NCBI GenBank assembly: GCA_036245525.1
Contig: BTPG01000002.1
Span: forward strand, 121,807,451 to 121,871,450
Source: Semisulcospira habei
Taxonomy: Eukaryota > Mollusca > Gastropoda > Semisulcospiridae
Direction: 5' to 3'
DNA length: 64,000 nt
The position numbers and the translations under genes were made by a program. Positions 43,797 to 54,267 of the stretch are shown piece after piece (positions within the stretch are counted from its first letter, which is position 1; each line of letters begins with the position of its first letter). The notes beneath the pieces are model-generated. The model was not told where the DNA came from. It saw nothing but the letters and a program-made list of their open reading frames with translations, and ran no database searches.

Positions 43797-44790
43797 GTGA
43801 CCTTGACCTTCCAACAGGTCACTGAAATAAGTGTTGAAGTGTTCTAACATAACATAAGGAAAGGGCTGGCATTTGGTAAAAGGGTTGGCAAAATCCATGT
43901 TTTCTCAAACTGTACGCATTTTTCACTTTTGTCAACTTCCCATGAGTACCAGTAGAGAATCAAATTAGTATACACAGAAAGGTCTTACCATCATCTACCT
44001 TTCTGCCAAATTTGGTTGAAAAGTTTTGCAAAAATCCTGATATAAACTAAAATTCTAAAAATGTAGACATTTTTCACATCATTTGCTGGTCTCTTGTGAC
44101 CCTTGACCTTTCTAAGAGATCATCCAAGTTAGCATGCATAGGAAAGTCTTACCATCAGGTATCTGTGTACCAGGTTTGGGATGGAAGATGTAATCAGAAT
44201 TTGAGAAAAAAATTCTTGTCACAAAATGGCTATTTGTGACCTATTTCCTGATCTCTTGTGACCCTTGACCTTTCCGATGCAATGGGTCATCCAATTCAGT
44301 ATGCATAGGAAGGTCTTACAATCAGGTATCTCTACCAAGTTTGGGTTAGAAGTTGTAAACAGTCTTTTGTCAACATCTGGCTACTTTTTTTTACCTATTT
44401 CCTGTGCTCTTATACCCTTGACCTTTCCGATGGGTCAACCAAATTAATATGAACAGAAAGGCCTTACCATCAGGTATCTTTGTACCAAGTTTGGGTTTGA
44501 AGTTGTGAACAGTATTTGAGAAAAACACAATTTTGTCAAAATATGGCTTTTTTTTTTTTTTACCTATTTCCTGATCCCCTGTGACCTTGACCTTTAAGAG
44601 AGGTCACTCAAATTTGTATGTTTAAAAAGGTCTTGCCACTATGTATCCTTGGGCCAAGTTTGAAGACTGTGGCTGGAATAGTCTCCGAGAAAATGCTAAT
44701 GTTAAAGTTTACCACGGACAACGGCGGACAAACGACGGACTGACGACCACAGGCCACTGGCCCAGATCATAGACTCACTTTTGCTTCATA
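43797..44790. repeat. TGACCTTGACC-type repeat, about six sub-units, with right end
   Basis: Sub-units with CCCTTGACCTTTCCGATG, GGTCTTACCATCAGGTATC and AAGTTTGGGTT recur. The end is GACGACCACAGGCCACTGG then CACTTTTGCTTCATACGTGAG. Confidence 0.85.
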
Positions 44791-45352
44791 CGTGAGCCAA
44801 AAAGTCTTATTCAATATCTTGCAAGTTAATCTTGGTATAATTTCATCTTACGGTGTTCACTGAAGTGGTATCATGAGAACCTTAGTGTACAACTGAGAAG
44901 TGTAGTTAACAGTACTGGTAAATCTCCTAGAGGTGACATTGTAATGCCTGGAATGGTAATTAATACACTTGTCCACAAATATTTGCTTGCGACGTTTTCC
45001 TGTTTGACATGAAAAAAGTTCCATCAGTTGCACCACACCTTATCACCATCGCCGATGAACTGTAAGTCGGAGAAATGATGGCTGACACTTCATTGATGCG
45101 TTACCCCAATCCAGGTGAAGATCTTCCTGTATGCTCAGCAAAAATGACCCTGGCAGCCTTTTAGCCATGCTTCCCCAAAAGAGACTGACCACCATCCGCA
45201 AGCCCACCAAAGCAGCCTCATATTGAGACTCCGCTTTTTCTTTCTCACAGGTCCGATTTTACAGCTTTCCAATGAAACCATTTTCATATTTTCCATTTTT
45301 AAAATAATGCAAAACCGCAAAGGTACAAGGTCTAATTACAAAATAATCTCAC

Positions 45353-45564
45353 CAAAGGGAGTGGGGCTGAGTGTTGTGTGTTTGGGTGGACCCAAAGTGG
45401 AGCCGTCAGGGCCTATGAAGGGTGTAGGCGTGACACTGGGTACCTGTGTTGTCTGGGGTTCTGGGGTAGAGATTCTAGAGTCACAGTACAGGATGCGGCA
45501 GCACGGGTTTTCTGGATCCTGCACCAGTTCACACTGAGCTGGCACTGAGGAATACCTCATGCAT
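45353..45564 (-). CDS. VWC module 3, exon B with linker
   Basis: The 212-nt exon is phase 2 to 1 with donor GTGAGA. It reads R-C-M-R-Y-S-S-V-P-A-Q-C-E-L-V-Q-D and then N-P-C-C-R-I-L-Y-C. The linker includes I-G-P-D-G-S-T-L-G-P-P, nearly the same as in module 2, so these two modules are probably recent duplicates. Confidence 0.9.
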
Positions 45565-45888
45565 CTGTCAAAATACAATAACTGTGTACAACTGCCAAGC
45601 CTTGTTTTCTACATGACTGATAAGCCAACCAACAGACTTAGTTTGCCTCAATGACTGCATGTGCCTTTTGTTGTATTACAATCAGACACATCAATTATGC
45701 TCTAAATGATTTTAACAATTTGTTTCAAAAAGTATTAAGTTGCATGAATGTATACATGTTGTTGTTGTTTTAAGGCATCAACAACTTTCATGAGATATCA
45801 CATTTTTCCATAGCAAAACAGGCATATTTCTATGCATCAACATTCCTTTAATTCTTTAAGTTGAAAGAGACAAAGGTCATGTTTTTAC

Positions 45889-46003
45889 TTTTCTGTGCAC
45901 TGATAGCGACCAGTGTTAGCGTCCACACATTCACAGTCAAAGTTGCATCCATCAGCCCACTTCTGGTCCTGTTTGTATTCCTTCCCATTGTAGATGCACA
46001 CCG
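45889..46003 (-). CDS. VWC module 3, exon A
   Basis: The 115-nt exon runs from TAG (phase 1) to GTAAAA (phase 2). It reads [10 protein letters not shown], then [13 protein letters not shown] and Y-Q-C-T-E-K. Its upstream intron holds a poly-G run and a 100-bp (TA)n tract within about 260 bp of the acceptor. Confidence 0.9.
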
Positions 46004-46154
46004 CTAAAACACACAGCAAAGATAATATGTGTACTAGTAAATATAGATCGTCACGACAGAAAAATGTACCTAAAATTTTCGCCCATGGCTTTCCTCGGGG
46101 GGGGGGGGGGGGGGGGTTGGAGGGGGGTGTGTATGTGTGTGTGTGTGTGGGAGG

Positions 46155-46262
<108 letters not shown>

Positions 46263-46457
46263 GGACACACACACACACACCTGTAAAAGGTGACCACCCA
46301 AGGACAATTCTAACAAAGAAAGAAATACACCTAGACAGGACAATCACAACACAGTTTATTACATAATTTCTTTATCAAAATGGACACACAGACAAGTATG
46401 CAACGTGCTATTTATATTTTCTTTGGCAAGATGTATACACAAAGTACCCAACAAGCA

Positions 46458-46767
46458 TTAACCCCTTCACTGCCAGAAGCCACAGGTTGTGCATCTGAAC
46501 TGTAAAGTCAGTGTAAGAAAACCCTATTAGTTCTTGTGACATGGTTACAAAATATGAGCCAGCAATAGGCATAGAACCTCATGACCCAGTTAACAAAGGT
46601 CCTTGGGCCAGTGACGTCCGCAGTGGGCCCACACATGGCTGTGCACAGGCCCACTGCAGCCATTGTAGGCCCAAAGAGGCTTTGAGGCTCTATGTTGCAG
46701 GAGGTTATGAAGTTTTATTCCTCTTGCAGCTGGGTGGTTTTTCTTTTTGTTGGTAGCGAAGGGTTAA
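46458..46767. repeat. Foldback MITE family 2, TTAA at both ends
   Basis: TTAACCCCTTCACTGCC on the left and GCGAAGGGTTAA on the right. The centre contains a CAGTGGGCC / GGCCCACTG palindrome. It abuts the module 2 exon B donor. Confidence 0.78.
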
Positions 46768-46788
46768 ATGTAACACTACAACCCTTAC

Positions 46789-47030
46789 CACGTGGCACTG
46801 GTGGAGCAATGGTGGATCCATCAGGCCCTGTGACTGGAGTAATGTAAGGCAGGGGGGTGGGTGTGACGCTGCCACCAGTCAGTATGGGTGCTGGGATAGG
46901 AGGCACCACGTAACCTGTGAAGTTATTCTTTCCTGGCACGAACATGCACAGAGGGAGCTTGCAGCACACAGGGTCGGCAGGGTCAGGGCCAAGGCTGCAT
47001 TGCGCAGGCAGCTCCCGATATGTTGGGCAT
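46789..47030 (-). CDS. VWC module 2, exon B with Pro/Thr linker
   Basis: The 242-nt exon starts after TAG in phase 2 and ends before GTAAGG in phase 1. It reads R-C-P-T-Y-R-E-L-P-A-Q-C, then D-P-V-C-C-K-L-P-L-C, which completes the ten cysteines. The linker has one N-F-T sequon and a stretch T-G-P-D-G-S-T-I-A-P-P that recurs in module 3. Confidence 0.9.
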
Positions 47031-47529
47031 CTAGTTGGATACAGGAGGCACATAACGATGACTAAAACGATGATGCATACATATTTTCTGCTTCTAACAA
47101 AAGAAAAAAAAAACAAGATTAATGTTTGTGGACTCTTGAACCAACGAGGCCGAACGTTGCCGGGTATATCTGCTTGGAAGCCAGAGAGCTGTCCATTTTA
47201 TACTTTGGTATCAGCTTCAGCCCACTTAATCAAATTTCAAATACAAACGATTTTGAATTTCCAAAAACTACAGTAGCTCGCTTGAGCTAGCCCTTAGCAC
47301 CACGTGAATGTTCTGTGTTTATGTACTGTGTGTGAGTGAATGCGCGTGATTCACGTGAGCGTGCTTGTTGGGTTCAGTTCGCGGCGGCGCTTTGAGCCGA
47401 TTTTCAATTGGGATAAAGCGCCTATTTAATGAGCTTATTATTATTATATCAGATTTTGTGCTAAAATGGTGCACTGTCCGTGTCCTGTACTGCACATATT
47501 GAAAAGGTAAAAAGTGAACCTGTCCTCAC

Positions 47530-47644
47530 CTGTCAATACAGCGGTAGATGCCTTGCTCAGAGTTCTCACATGTACAGGAGTAGTCACAGCCGTCATACCA
47601 AGACTGGCCCTGGCTGTAGTATCCACCCTTGTACACGCACATGT
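47530..47644 (-). CDS. VWC module 2, exon A
   Basis: The 115-nt exon runs from CAG (phase 1) to GTGAGG (phase 2). It reads D-M-C-V-Y-K-G, then W-Y-D-G-C-D-Y-S-C-T-C-E-N and Y-R-C-I-D-R, giving the first five VWC cysteines at standard spacing. It pairs with exon B at 46,789-47,030 and is the first exon after the 12-kb intron. Confidence 0.9.
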
Positions 47645-47756
47645 CTGAAAGTCATACAGTGGGGGAAAACACTTGCTAGGTTAAGGACTACAACCTACTG
47701 GTAAAGATTTATGGGCTGAGTAAATGTACTGGAAAAGTGTGTGTTCTGTTCTTTAT

Positions 47757-47853
47757 GAACCCTTTGGCTTTTGGTAGTGCTTCTTGCCGTGATGATTCCT
47801 ACTGGAATCATCACAACAAAAACACTAGTGACTAATGACAGCCAAAGGGTTAA
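47757..47853. repeat. Foldback MITE family 3
   Basis: AACCCTTTGGCT on the left and AGCCAAAGGGTTAA on the right, with the inner GATGATTCC / GGAATCATC hairpin. Confidence 0.82.
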
Positions 47854-47918
47854 AGATAAAACACACTTCTTCAGTATGTTCACTAGGAAGCCTGTAAACC
47901 TTGCCCACAAATACAGCA

Positions 47919-49241
47919 TACACTTTTCAATTGATTGAATGCAAGTGACGTCACACAGCTAGCGTCATACACGTGTCGTTTGCAGTCGGCCATTTTGTGT
48001 AGCAGACACAGTGAACACCAGTAATTGCGAAGTTAGACCTCGGCGAAGTATGCCTGGGTGCGCAATTTTCGGATGTGATGATAGGCCAGAGAAACAAAGA
48101 TAATGTCCCCAAAGGTGTAATGGTGAGATTTTTTTCGGTCACCTGTTGCCCGTTTAAGGGAAGGAGAGGAAGTTGAGCGAAGAGGGAAGATGACAATCGA
48201 AAAGATACCCGGCACAACAGGGTAGACACGATTGTAAATTAAAACAGGTTTAACATTAAAAAATGTTCTAGATAAAAGATGCTTTAGAACATTTTCAAAA
48301 CTGCGGCACGACATGCTTATAAAAAAGCACAGAAAATTGTTGTTTAACCCTTCTACAGCTCTACGGCATCGATTTATAAATAGAGTGGAGAGGGGGTTTC
48401 GCAAAGAAATATATAAAAGAGTATGGCAAAAGTTGAGAACGCTGAATTGTTGTCTTGAAATAATGTCTAGGTGCCAGTGGAAAAGAAAATCAGACACGGA
48501 CCGCAAACGTTCTTCCAGTGGGAATTCATGATGATTATTTTTAAGAAATAAAAGAAATACGTATGAAAGAATAAGATAGCCAGCCATTCTAAAGACCAGT
48601 ACCATGAGCGAAAAAAAACAAACAAACAGCAAGAGCAACACGATAAATACATACAGAAATAAGTAAATAAATAAATACAAAATAAAAAAAAATCAATAAA
48701 CAAATAACACCGCAGGAGAAAGGGTGGGGGTAACGGGTTGAACCCGCGTCATTGATGGCATCAGTCAAATCCTGCGTGTGATTTATGTCTGCATGCAATA
48801 CCTACTGAGCTAAGGGGAAATAGGAATAAACTGAGCTTATTATAATTAAATGCAAATCACAATGTTGTTAGCGTCTATCGGCTAACATCGCTTTGGACTG
48901 GTGCAATGATTTATCGTCTGAGGACACCGAGATTCCTTCATAACTCTGTACTCAGTATATGTATTTTCCCGGCCGAATCACTTGTTCTGTTGGAGTCACG
49001 GAGATCGCTTCAGTTTCGCCGACATATAATTCAAGGTGACCTCCGATCTTTCCAACAATGCAGCGGTTTTAATTTTAGTTATTTATTCCTTTGACGTCTT
49101 TATCTTGTAAAAACCGTCCATGTTCACAATCGCTACTCTTTACCTAGGCCGTCTCTGCTGCACAAAATGGCGGCTGTAGCAGACTAACCCAGTTGCGTAT
49201 CATGTGATCGCTTCGTCTTGCATTCAATCAATACTACACTT
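47919..49241 (+). mobile_element. DNA-transposon relic with TIRs and a THAP start (P-element-like?)
   Basis: ATTGATTGAATGCAAG at 47,930-47,945 is inverted at 49,217-49,232. Further in, GGCCATTTTGTGTAGCAG pairs with CTGCTGCACAAAATGGCGG. A possible 7-bp duplication TACACTT flanks the unit. Just inside the left end ATG (48,050) opens M-P-G-C-A-I-F-G-C-D-D-R-P-E-K, the start of a THAP domain. It hits a stop after 17 codons; the next frame continues N-V-P-K-G-V. THAP domains are found at the N-terminus of P-element transposases. No catalytic domain is left. Confidence 0.55.
48679..48820 (-). repeat. tRNA-derived SINE head or tRNA-like pseudogene
   Basis: The minus strand has TTAGCTCAGTAGG (Pol III box A, 48,801-48,813) and GGGTTCAACCC (box B, 48,735-48,745) and then a run of nine T (about 48,686-48,694), a natural Pol III stop. 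The spacing between boxes is about 55 nt, longer than a plain tRNA, and no clear cloverleaf forms. It is nested in the 47.9-49.2 kb transposon relic. Confidence 0.6.
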
Positions 49242-49721
49242 ACACAAGACCCCATAAATCTTCCACATAAATAACCAAATGAGAGCACATAAGTTTTGGT
49301 ACATTTACTGCAAAGCCCACAAGTCTTGACCATAAATAAAGAGAATTAAAACATTTCAGTACACTACTCAAGAGCCCCAAAACCTGTCCTGATAGCCCCT
49401 TCCCTTACCCCTTATTGCAAGGCAAAGCAGGCAGCAGGGAACAGCAATATTCACTAGTGCACATATTCGAGCTTCGCTGTGGCTACCAACTGATGAACAA
49501 GTGGCACAGTCTTTGCCGTCTGCCTGGTAAAAGTGCATACTAGTAATTATGCATGACAACCTGTGCCAAACTTGCAAAATATCATATAAATCATAACACC
49601 TTGTATACAAATCACAAGGCGTGAGAGAAAAATGTATAACTAACCCATTAAGTCCTGACACTCAAGAGGAAATGCACTGAACATGAAAATACAAGGGTAG
49701 TGCCACATTAGCTTTTTGTCT

Positions 49722-49880
49722 AAAGGTCTAGCCACAAAGTATCTTTGTTACAAGTTTGAAGACCGTATTTTGAAAAATGCACAAGAAAATGATAATATTA
49801 ATGTTTACCTCAGAACACAGACAAGACAACCATAAACTTCTCATGACCCTTGAGCTCTGCGAGGGGTCTACAAAACTTGT
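49722..49880. repeat. TGACCTTGACC-type repeat, fragment
   Basis: Holds AAAGTATCTTTGTTACAAGTTTG and a decayed GACCCTTGAGCTCTGC block. A half arm of MITE family 1 adjoins at 49,684. Confidence 0.6.
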
Positions 49881-50066
49881 ATTAAATTGAATTGAATTGA
49901 ATAAACTTACTGTCCATTGAACAACAAGCATAAAATGGAAAATTTTCTTTGACTCACAGAATCATAAAACACACAAGTAAGACATAATGACTTAAACTAA
50001 GAGGATACTAAAGATAATACTAAAACATATGAAAACATATTGAAACATATTGTGGATTTGGCAGCT

Positions 50067-50069
<3 letters not shown>

Positions 50070-50151
<82 letters not shown>
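50070..50151. repeat. (CA)n microsatellite
   Basis: CA repeat of about 80 bp with one A interruption. Confidence 0.95.
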
Positions 50152-50153
<2 letters not shown>

Positions 50154-50339
50154 CTAAAGTAAAAAAATTACTTAGTGTTGTTCGAAACAACAAGCACACT
50201 CGGTACTGGAGACGGCAACGTCATGCCATATTTTAAATTACGTCATAAGTCTATTATGTATAAATGTATATTCCTTTGACGTCAGTCATGTCTGGCGTGA
50301 TCCAGGTCGGAAGATGTTTTCTTGATTTATGGCTCTCGT

Positions 50340-51330
50340 GTATGACCGAGTTACATATGTGTGACCTTTGTGACAAGGGCTGGCTACTGCAGCAGCAAAA
50401 TCTATGTTTTCTGAAAATGTAAGCATTTTTCACACATCTGTCAACCCATCGTGACCCTTGACCTTTGTGATGAGTCGACCAAATTATAATGCATAGGAAG
50501 GTCTTATCATGAGCGATCTTTGTACCAAATTTGGTTGAAAAATGTGCAGAAATTTGGCAATACCTACAATTTAATCAAAAATCAACATTTTACACACATT
50601 TGCCAGCCTCTTGTGACCCTTGACCTTTCCAAGGGGTCATCCAAATTAGTATCTATAGATAGGTCTTACCCTCAGGTATCTCTGTACCAAATTTGGGTTT
50701 TACGTTGTGAATAGTATTGGAGAAAAAACATCTTTTATCAAAATATGGTTATTTTAGACCTATTTCCTGAGCTCTCGTGACCCTTGACCTTTCCGACGGA
50801 GCAACTAAATTAGTGTGCATAGAAAAGTCTTCCCATCAGGTATCTCTGTAGCAAGTTTGGGTTTAAAGTTGTGAATTGTATTTGAGAAAAAAACAAACAT
50901 CTTTTGTCAAAATATGGCTATTTCGGACCTATTTCCTGAGCCTTGTAACCCTTGACCTTCCTGAGGGATCATCCAAATTAGTATGCATAGATAGGTCTTA
51001 CCATCAGGTATCTCTGTAGTAAGTTTGGGTTTGAAGTTGTGAATAGTATTTGAGAAAAAATAAAGTATGTCCAAATAAAGCTATTTTTGACCTTTTTCCT
51101 AATCTCCTGCGGACCTTGACCTTTGTGAAAGGTCACTCAAATTGGTATGCTTAGATAGATCCTACTACAAAGTATCCTTGGGCCAAGTTTGAAGAATGTG
51201 GCTTGAATAGTCTCCGAGAAAATGCCAACGTTAAAGTTTACCACGGACGACGGCGGATGGACGACGGACGGACGACCACTGGCACAAAACATAGACTCAT
51301 TTTTGCTTCGCACGTGAGCCAAAAATAGTG
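50340..51330. repeat. TGACCTTGACC-type repeat, about six sub-units, with right end
   Basis: Same order of blocks as at 43.8 kb, with the same end CATTTTTGCTTCGCACGTGAG. It finishes about 100 bp before the THAP exon 1 ATG. Confidence 0.85.
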
Positions 51331-51435
51331 GAGGAATGAAAACAAATACGTTATTGTTAGCAGCAAATATAATACATTATAAGAGAGTGCGAGGACGCGT
51401 TTTGCGAGTTTTCTCCCTTGTAATCGTGTTGAATC

Positions 51436-51555
51436 ATGGCTGACCGAACGAGGCAAGGGTCTGACTTTTGCAACGCAATTTCTAGTTTGAACGCCCGCTA
51501 CACGCCAAGCTGCACCGGCATATCATTTTTCCTTTTTCCCCAAGGAAGAAACAAG
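51436..51555 (+). pseudogene. THAP-domain gene, exon 1 (frameshifted)
   Basis: ATG at 51,436 opens M-A-D-R-T-R and continues D-F-C-N-A-I-S-S, S-C-T-G-I-S-F-F-L-F-P, ending before GTAAGC. THAP domains bind DNA through a C2-CH zinc site and start with a Cys pair and an S-F-F-x-F-P motif. In the C-run near 51,538-51,541 one extra base puts the end out of frame. Reading one base later gives P-K-E-E-T and a phase-2 end that joins exon 2 exactly. The second Cys of the first pair looks replaced by Ser. Confidence 0.72.
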
Positions 51556-52322
51556 GTAAGCCGATTACTCTGTGGTCTTATCTTTGCATAAATTTACGTA
51601 CGTATAATAATTTCATGGCGCAGAGGATGTCTATCGAAAATTTTCGATTCTGAATTAGAGTTGCCAGAGCGATACTCAGGCAAAGGTCCCTCGTGTGATA
51701 TGTATCTTTGGGTTTAAATCTAGGAGAGTGGAAAACTGATCCAATTGCAGACCCTAGCCGGCTCTCCACGCCGTAAATTCTGAGAATTGTCAGTGGGAAA
51801 GTGGTCTAACCACCATTTAGATCCAGAGTTTCTAGTAATTTTGTTTTCAAATGTACATAGACCAGTTTTCCTGTCCCATTTTATCCACATAATGTTGGAC
51901 AAACTCAAGTTAGATCATCTAGTCATGTGTGCCACACGTGCTTATCTTGGGCGAGGAAAAGTATTCTTTAGGCTACACGGACCTTTCCCTTTCGTTCAAG
52001 GCAATACGACTGATAGGGAGAAGCCTGTCTAAGTTTCAAGTTCTTAATCAAGTTGTTTTAAGACCGATGTTCCGATCAAATAGTGGAAAGTACTGGTGAG
52101 AAATTAAGCGAAGAAACCTTGAGTTGTAAGGTCGTTGATAAAATTCAGTCATTGCAAAGTTACTTCGCTTTCATTGTCTATCAAGACTTAGAATACAAAA
52201 GTATAAAAGGTCATTTCAACTCTGTCCACTGTACTGTTCTCACGAACTACGCCTACAGACTACAGTGTTTAGCTGGTGGTGTTTTAGTACTTGTATTTTA
52301 GTCTTTGTTATTCTTCCAACAG

Positions 52323-52412
52323 ATGTCAGAAATGGGTGCAGAATACGCGCAGGGAAGATCTGTTTGGACTGTCACCTGCTGAGCTGCGTTCACGTTCCTG
52401 CAGGCTGTGCAG
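52323..52412 (+). pseudogene. THAP-domain gene, exon 2, left part
   Basis: After CAACAG the frame reads R-C-Q-K-W-V-Q-N-T-R-R-E-D-L, then G-L-S-P-A-E-L and C-R-L-C-S. It stops at a hAT-type insertion within the codon for Ser. K-W-V and C-R-L-C-S are standard THAP positions (Trp; third Cys). Confidence 0.82.
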
Positions 52413-53153
52413 CAGTGATGGAGATCACGTACAATCGTACGTGTTTCACGTACTGAATTGGGAAATCACGTAACGAAAATTTAATGAAAGGGTATAAACA
52501 CGCACAAAGTCAGTGCCAAAGGGGTATGAAAACGTGAAGCTAAGTTGCTGGGAGGTATCATCACTAATCAGGTACAACTATTTCGGTCGTGCGTACAGCT
52601 TTCGCTCGATTTGGATCGTGTGCCTGTGCGTCCTGCGCGACCGCCTACCACCCTCTCTCCCCCTCCTATTAATTCTGTCGCTTCCGAGAAACAGCCAATC
52701 ATATGCACGATAATATTCACTATTTTTTCTCGACGCTTTTGATTGGCTATATAAGACTGACAACAACCCAACATTAAACATGGCCGACAAGCAGCGATCT
52801 GAGTAGTAAGTAATGTGACAGGGTATTAAATGTTTGTTTAAAACAAGTGTGTGTCACTGTGTGTAAGGAAGTCAGACACAAATCAATCCTGATACAATTG
52901 CAAAGTTGAATTATATTGACATGCTAAACAAAACAATCAACCAGCTATTATCTATCCCAATTGTCCCATAAATACTCCCGCCAGCGTGCACGCAAAGTGT
53001 TTATTACGTATGTTGGTGTACCCCCTAAAAAACTGAAAGGGGGTATAAAAAAAAACCCTTATGTTTGCAATGAGGGTATGAAAACCACCACATGTTTTGG
53101 TTGAGGGTATAAATACCCCTAGCTTAAAAACTTTCTCCATCACTGCTGCGCAG
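52405..53153. mobile_element. hAT-type MITE inserted in the THAP exon, with 8-bp target duplication
   Basis: A 733-bp unit (52,413-53,145) has terminal inverted repeats CAGTGATGGAGA on both ends. It is flanked by CTGTGCAG (52,405) and CTGCGCAG (53,146), an 8-bp duplication with one mismatch. CAGTG-type ends and 8-bp duplications are typical of hAT elements. There is no transposase. It contains a TATATAAG and CCAAT-like block at 52,741-52,755 ahead of a 9-codon frame. Confidence 0.85.
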
Positions 53154-53337
53154 TGCCCATTTTGAAAACAACCAGTTCACGCAGAAGCGCAGGCTGCTAT
53201 GGAATGCTGTGCCGACTTTGTTTTCGGTGCCCAACCCACCCCCACAACTAACAACAAAGAGACAGCCACCCAGGACGGGGGATACTGCTACGGATTCAGA
53301 ATCGCCGCCTCACGGGCACGCATGTCACTGCAACCAG
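53154..53337 (+). pseudogene. THAP-domain gene, exon 2, right part
   Basis: The frame continues exactly where the left part stops. It reads A-H-F-E-N-N-Q-F (the His ligand of C2-CH), then N-A-V-P-T-L-F, the hallmark A-V-P-T-x-F end of a THAP domain, followed by a Pro/Ser/Thr-rich region. It ends before GTACTT in phase 0. Together with the left part the exon is 274 nt. Confidence 0.85.
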
Positions 53338-53358
53338 GTACTTTCAATGAATAAATAT

Positions 53359-53466
53359 AAAGAACTACCCGACGGAGAAAGAAATACGCTTAGAAAAGAC
53401 GGGTACAACAATTGTGTTGTACCCGTCTTTTCTAAACGTGTTTCTTTCTCCGTTGTGTAGTTCTTT
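53359..53466. repeat. 108-bp near-perfect inverted repeat (long hairpin)
   Basis: The arms read outward from an ACAACAATTGTGTTGT centre and include AAAAGACGGGT / ACCCGTCTTTT and GGAGAAAGAAA / TTTCTTTCTCC. They end in AAAGAACTAC / GTAGTTCTTT. Arms of about 54 bp have few mismatches. It sits between the THAP exon 2 donor and the piggyBac-like piece. Confidence 0.9.
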
Positions 53467-53848
53467 GCATTTTACAAGCTTGGCAGTCACTTTTGTGGTC
53501 TGAATTAATGAATAAATATGAATCCGATTTATAATTTGTAAGCTGAAAATTTTAATTTATACCACCAAAAAAAAATGACAGCACAAAAGATCAGTTGTGT
53601 GAGTTGTTTTCACAACTGTGATCGTAAAATATGTTGACTATTAAAATCACAAAAGCAGATTTTAAATTTGGATAAATTTTCAATGGCCTTTTTGTGCGTC
53701 TTCAGTTCGCGCCAGCATGTGTGTATGAAAATATATTTCTTGTCAGTCAGATGAAATGTGAATTGATTTTTTGATCTGAGTAAATATGCTATGGATTATC
53801 ATATCATTAATGATTTAATGCATGGCCGGTTGTTTGTGTGTGTGCAGA

Positions 53849-54267
53849 TGAGTCCAGTGGAGAAACTGATGTGGGGGGAACTGCAGCAACAGGTGGTCAG
53901 GACAGCGATTCACCAAGAAAGCAGGCTTTGAAGAAAAGTATAGACGAAAAATCCTGATATTCCAGAGTTACAAAGGCAAAAAAAGTTCAATCAGCTGAAA
54001 TTCACTGAGGAATTAATTTGAGAACTTGCTGGAATAGATGAAAATAGTGATGTGCCTCTGTTCAAGAAGACTAGCAGCCGGGCCCCTACTCCAGTGCCAC
54101 CGCCTAACCACGCAATGCACCCGGTGATGATGGAAAAGGCAAAAAATTGTAGATTATGTTATGCCAGTGAAAAAGTTGAAAGAAGAACACATGTGAAATG
54201 TTCTGTGTGTGACAAAGCTTTGTGTTTTACAAGCAAGAGAAACTGCCTTCTTCAAGCTCACCTGTAG
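53849..54267 (+). pseudogene. PiggyBac-like fossil: acidic N-terminal piece plus C-terminal zinc ribbon
   Basis: After a TGTGCAG acceptor the frame reads D-E-S-S-G-E-T-D and is acidic. A stop and frameshift near 53,955 follow, then K-K-F-N-Q-L-K-F-T-E-E-L-I. An internal stop comes before E-L-A-G. The last 71 codons end in C-R-L-C-Y, C-S-V-C-D, L-C-F and N-C, which matches the cross-brace Cys-rich domain that closes piggyBac transposases. The catalytic DDE core is absent. It lies 500 bp downstream of the THAP exon on the same strand, but the splice phase does not match. It may be a separate fossil or the last exon of a chimeric gene. Confidence 0.6.

Noticed and set aside
48033..48680. 215-codon minus-strand frame with hydrophobic start
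   Set aside because: It crosses transposon relic, AT-rich low-complexity DNA and the tRNA-like unit; no domain, and the opposite strand carries the THAP start.
49368..49661. 97-codon minus-strand frame with several cysteines as an extra VWC exon
   Set aside because: Cysteine spacing does not fit either VWC half and no phase-compatible splice borders were found.
52741..52806. CCAAT and TATATAAG followed by ATG as a gene promoter
   Set aside because: It lies inside the hAT-type MITE and the frame has nine codons; could be chance or a relic of the parent element.
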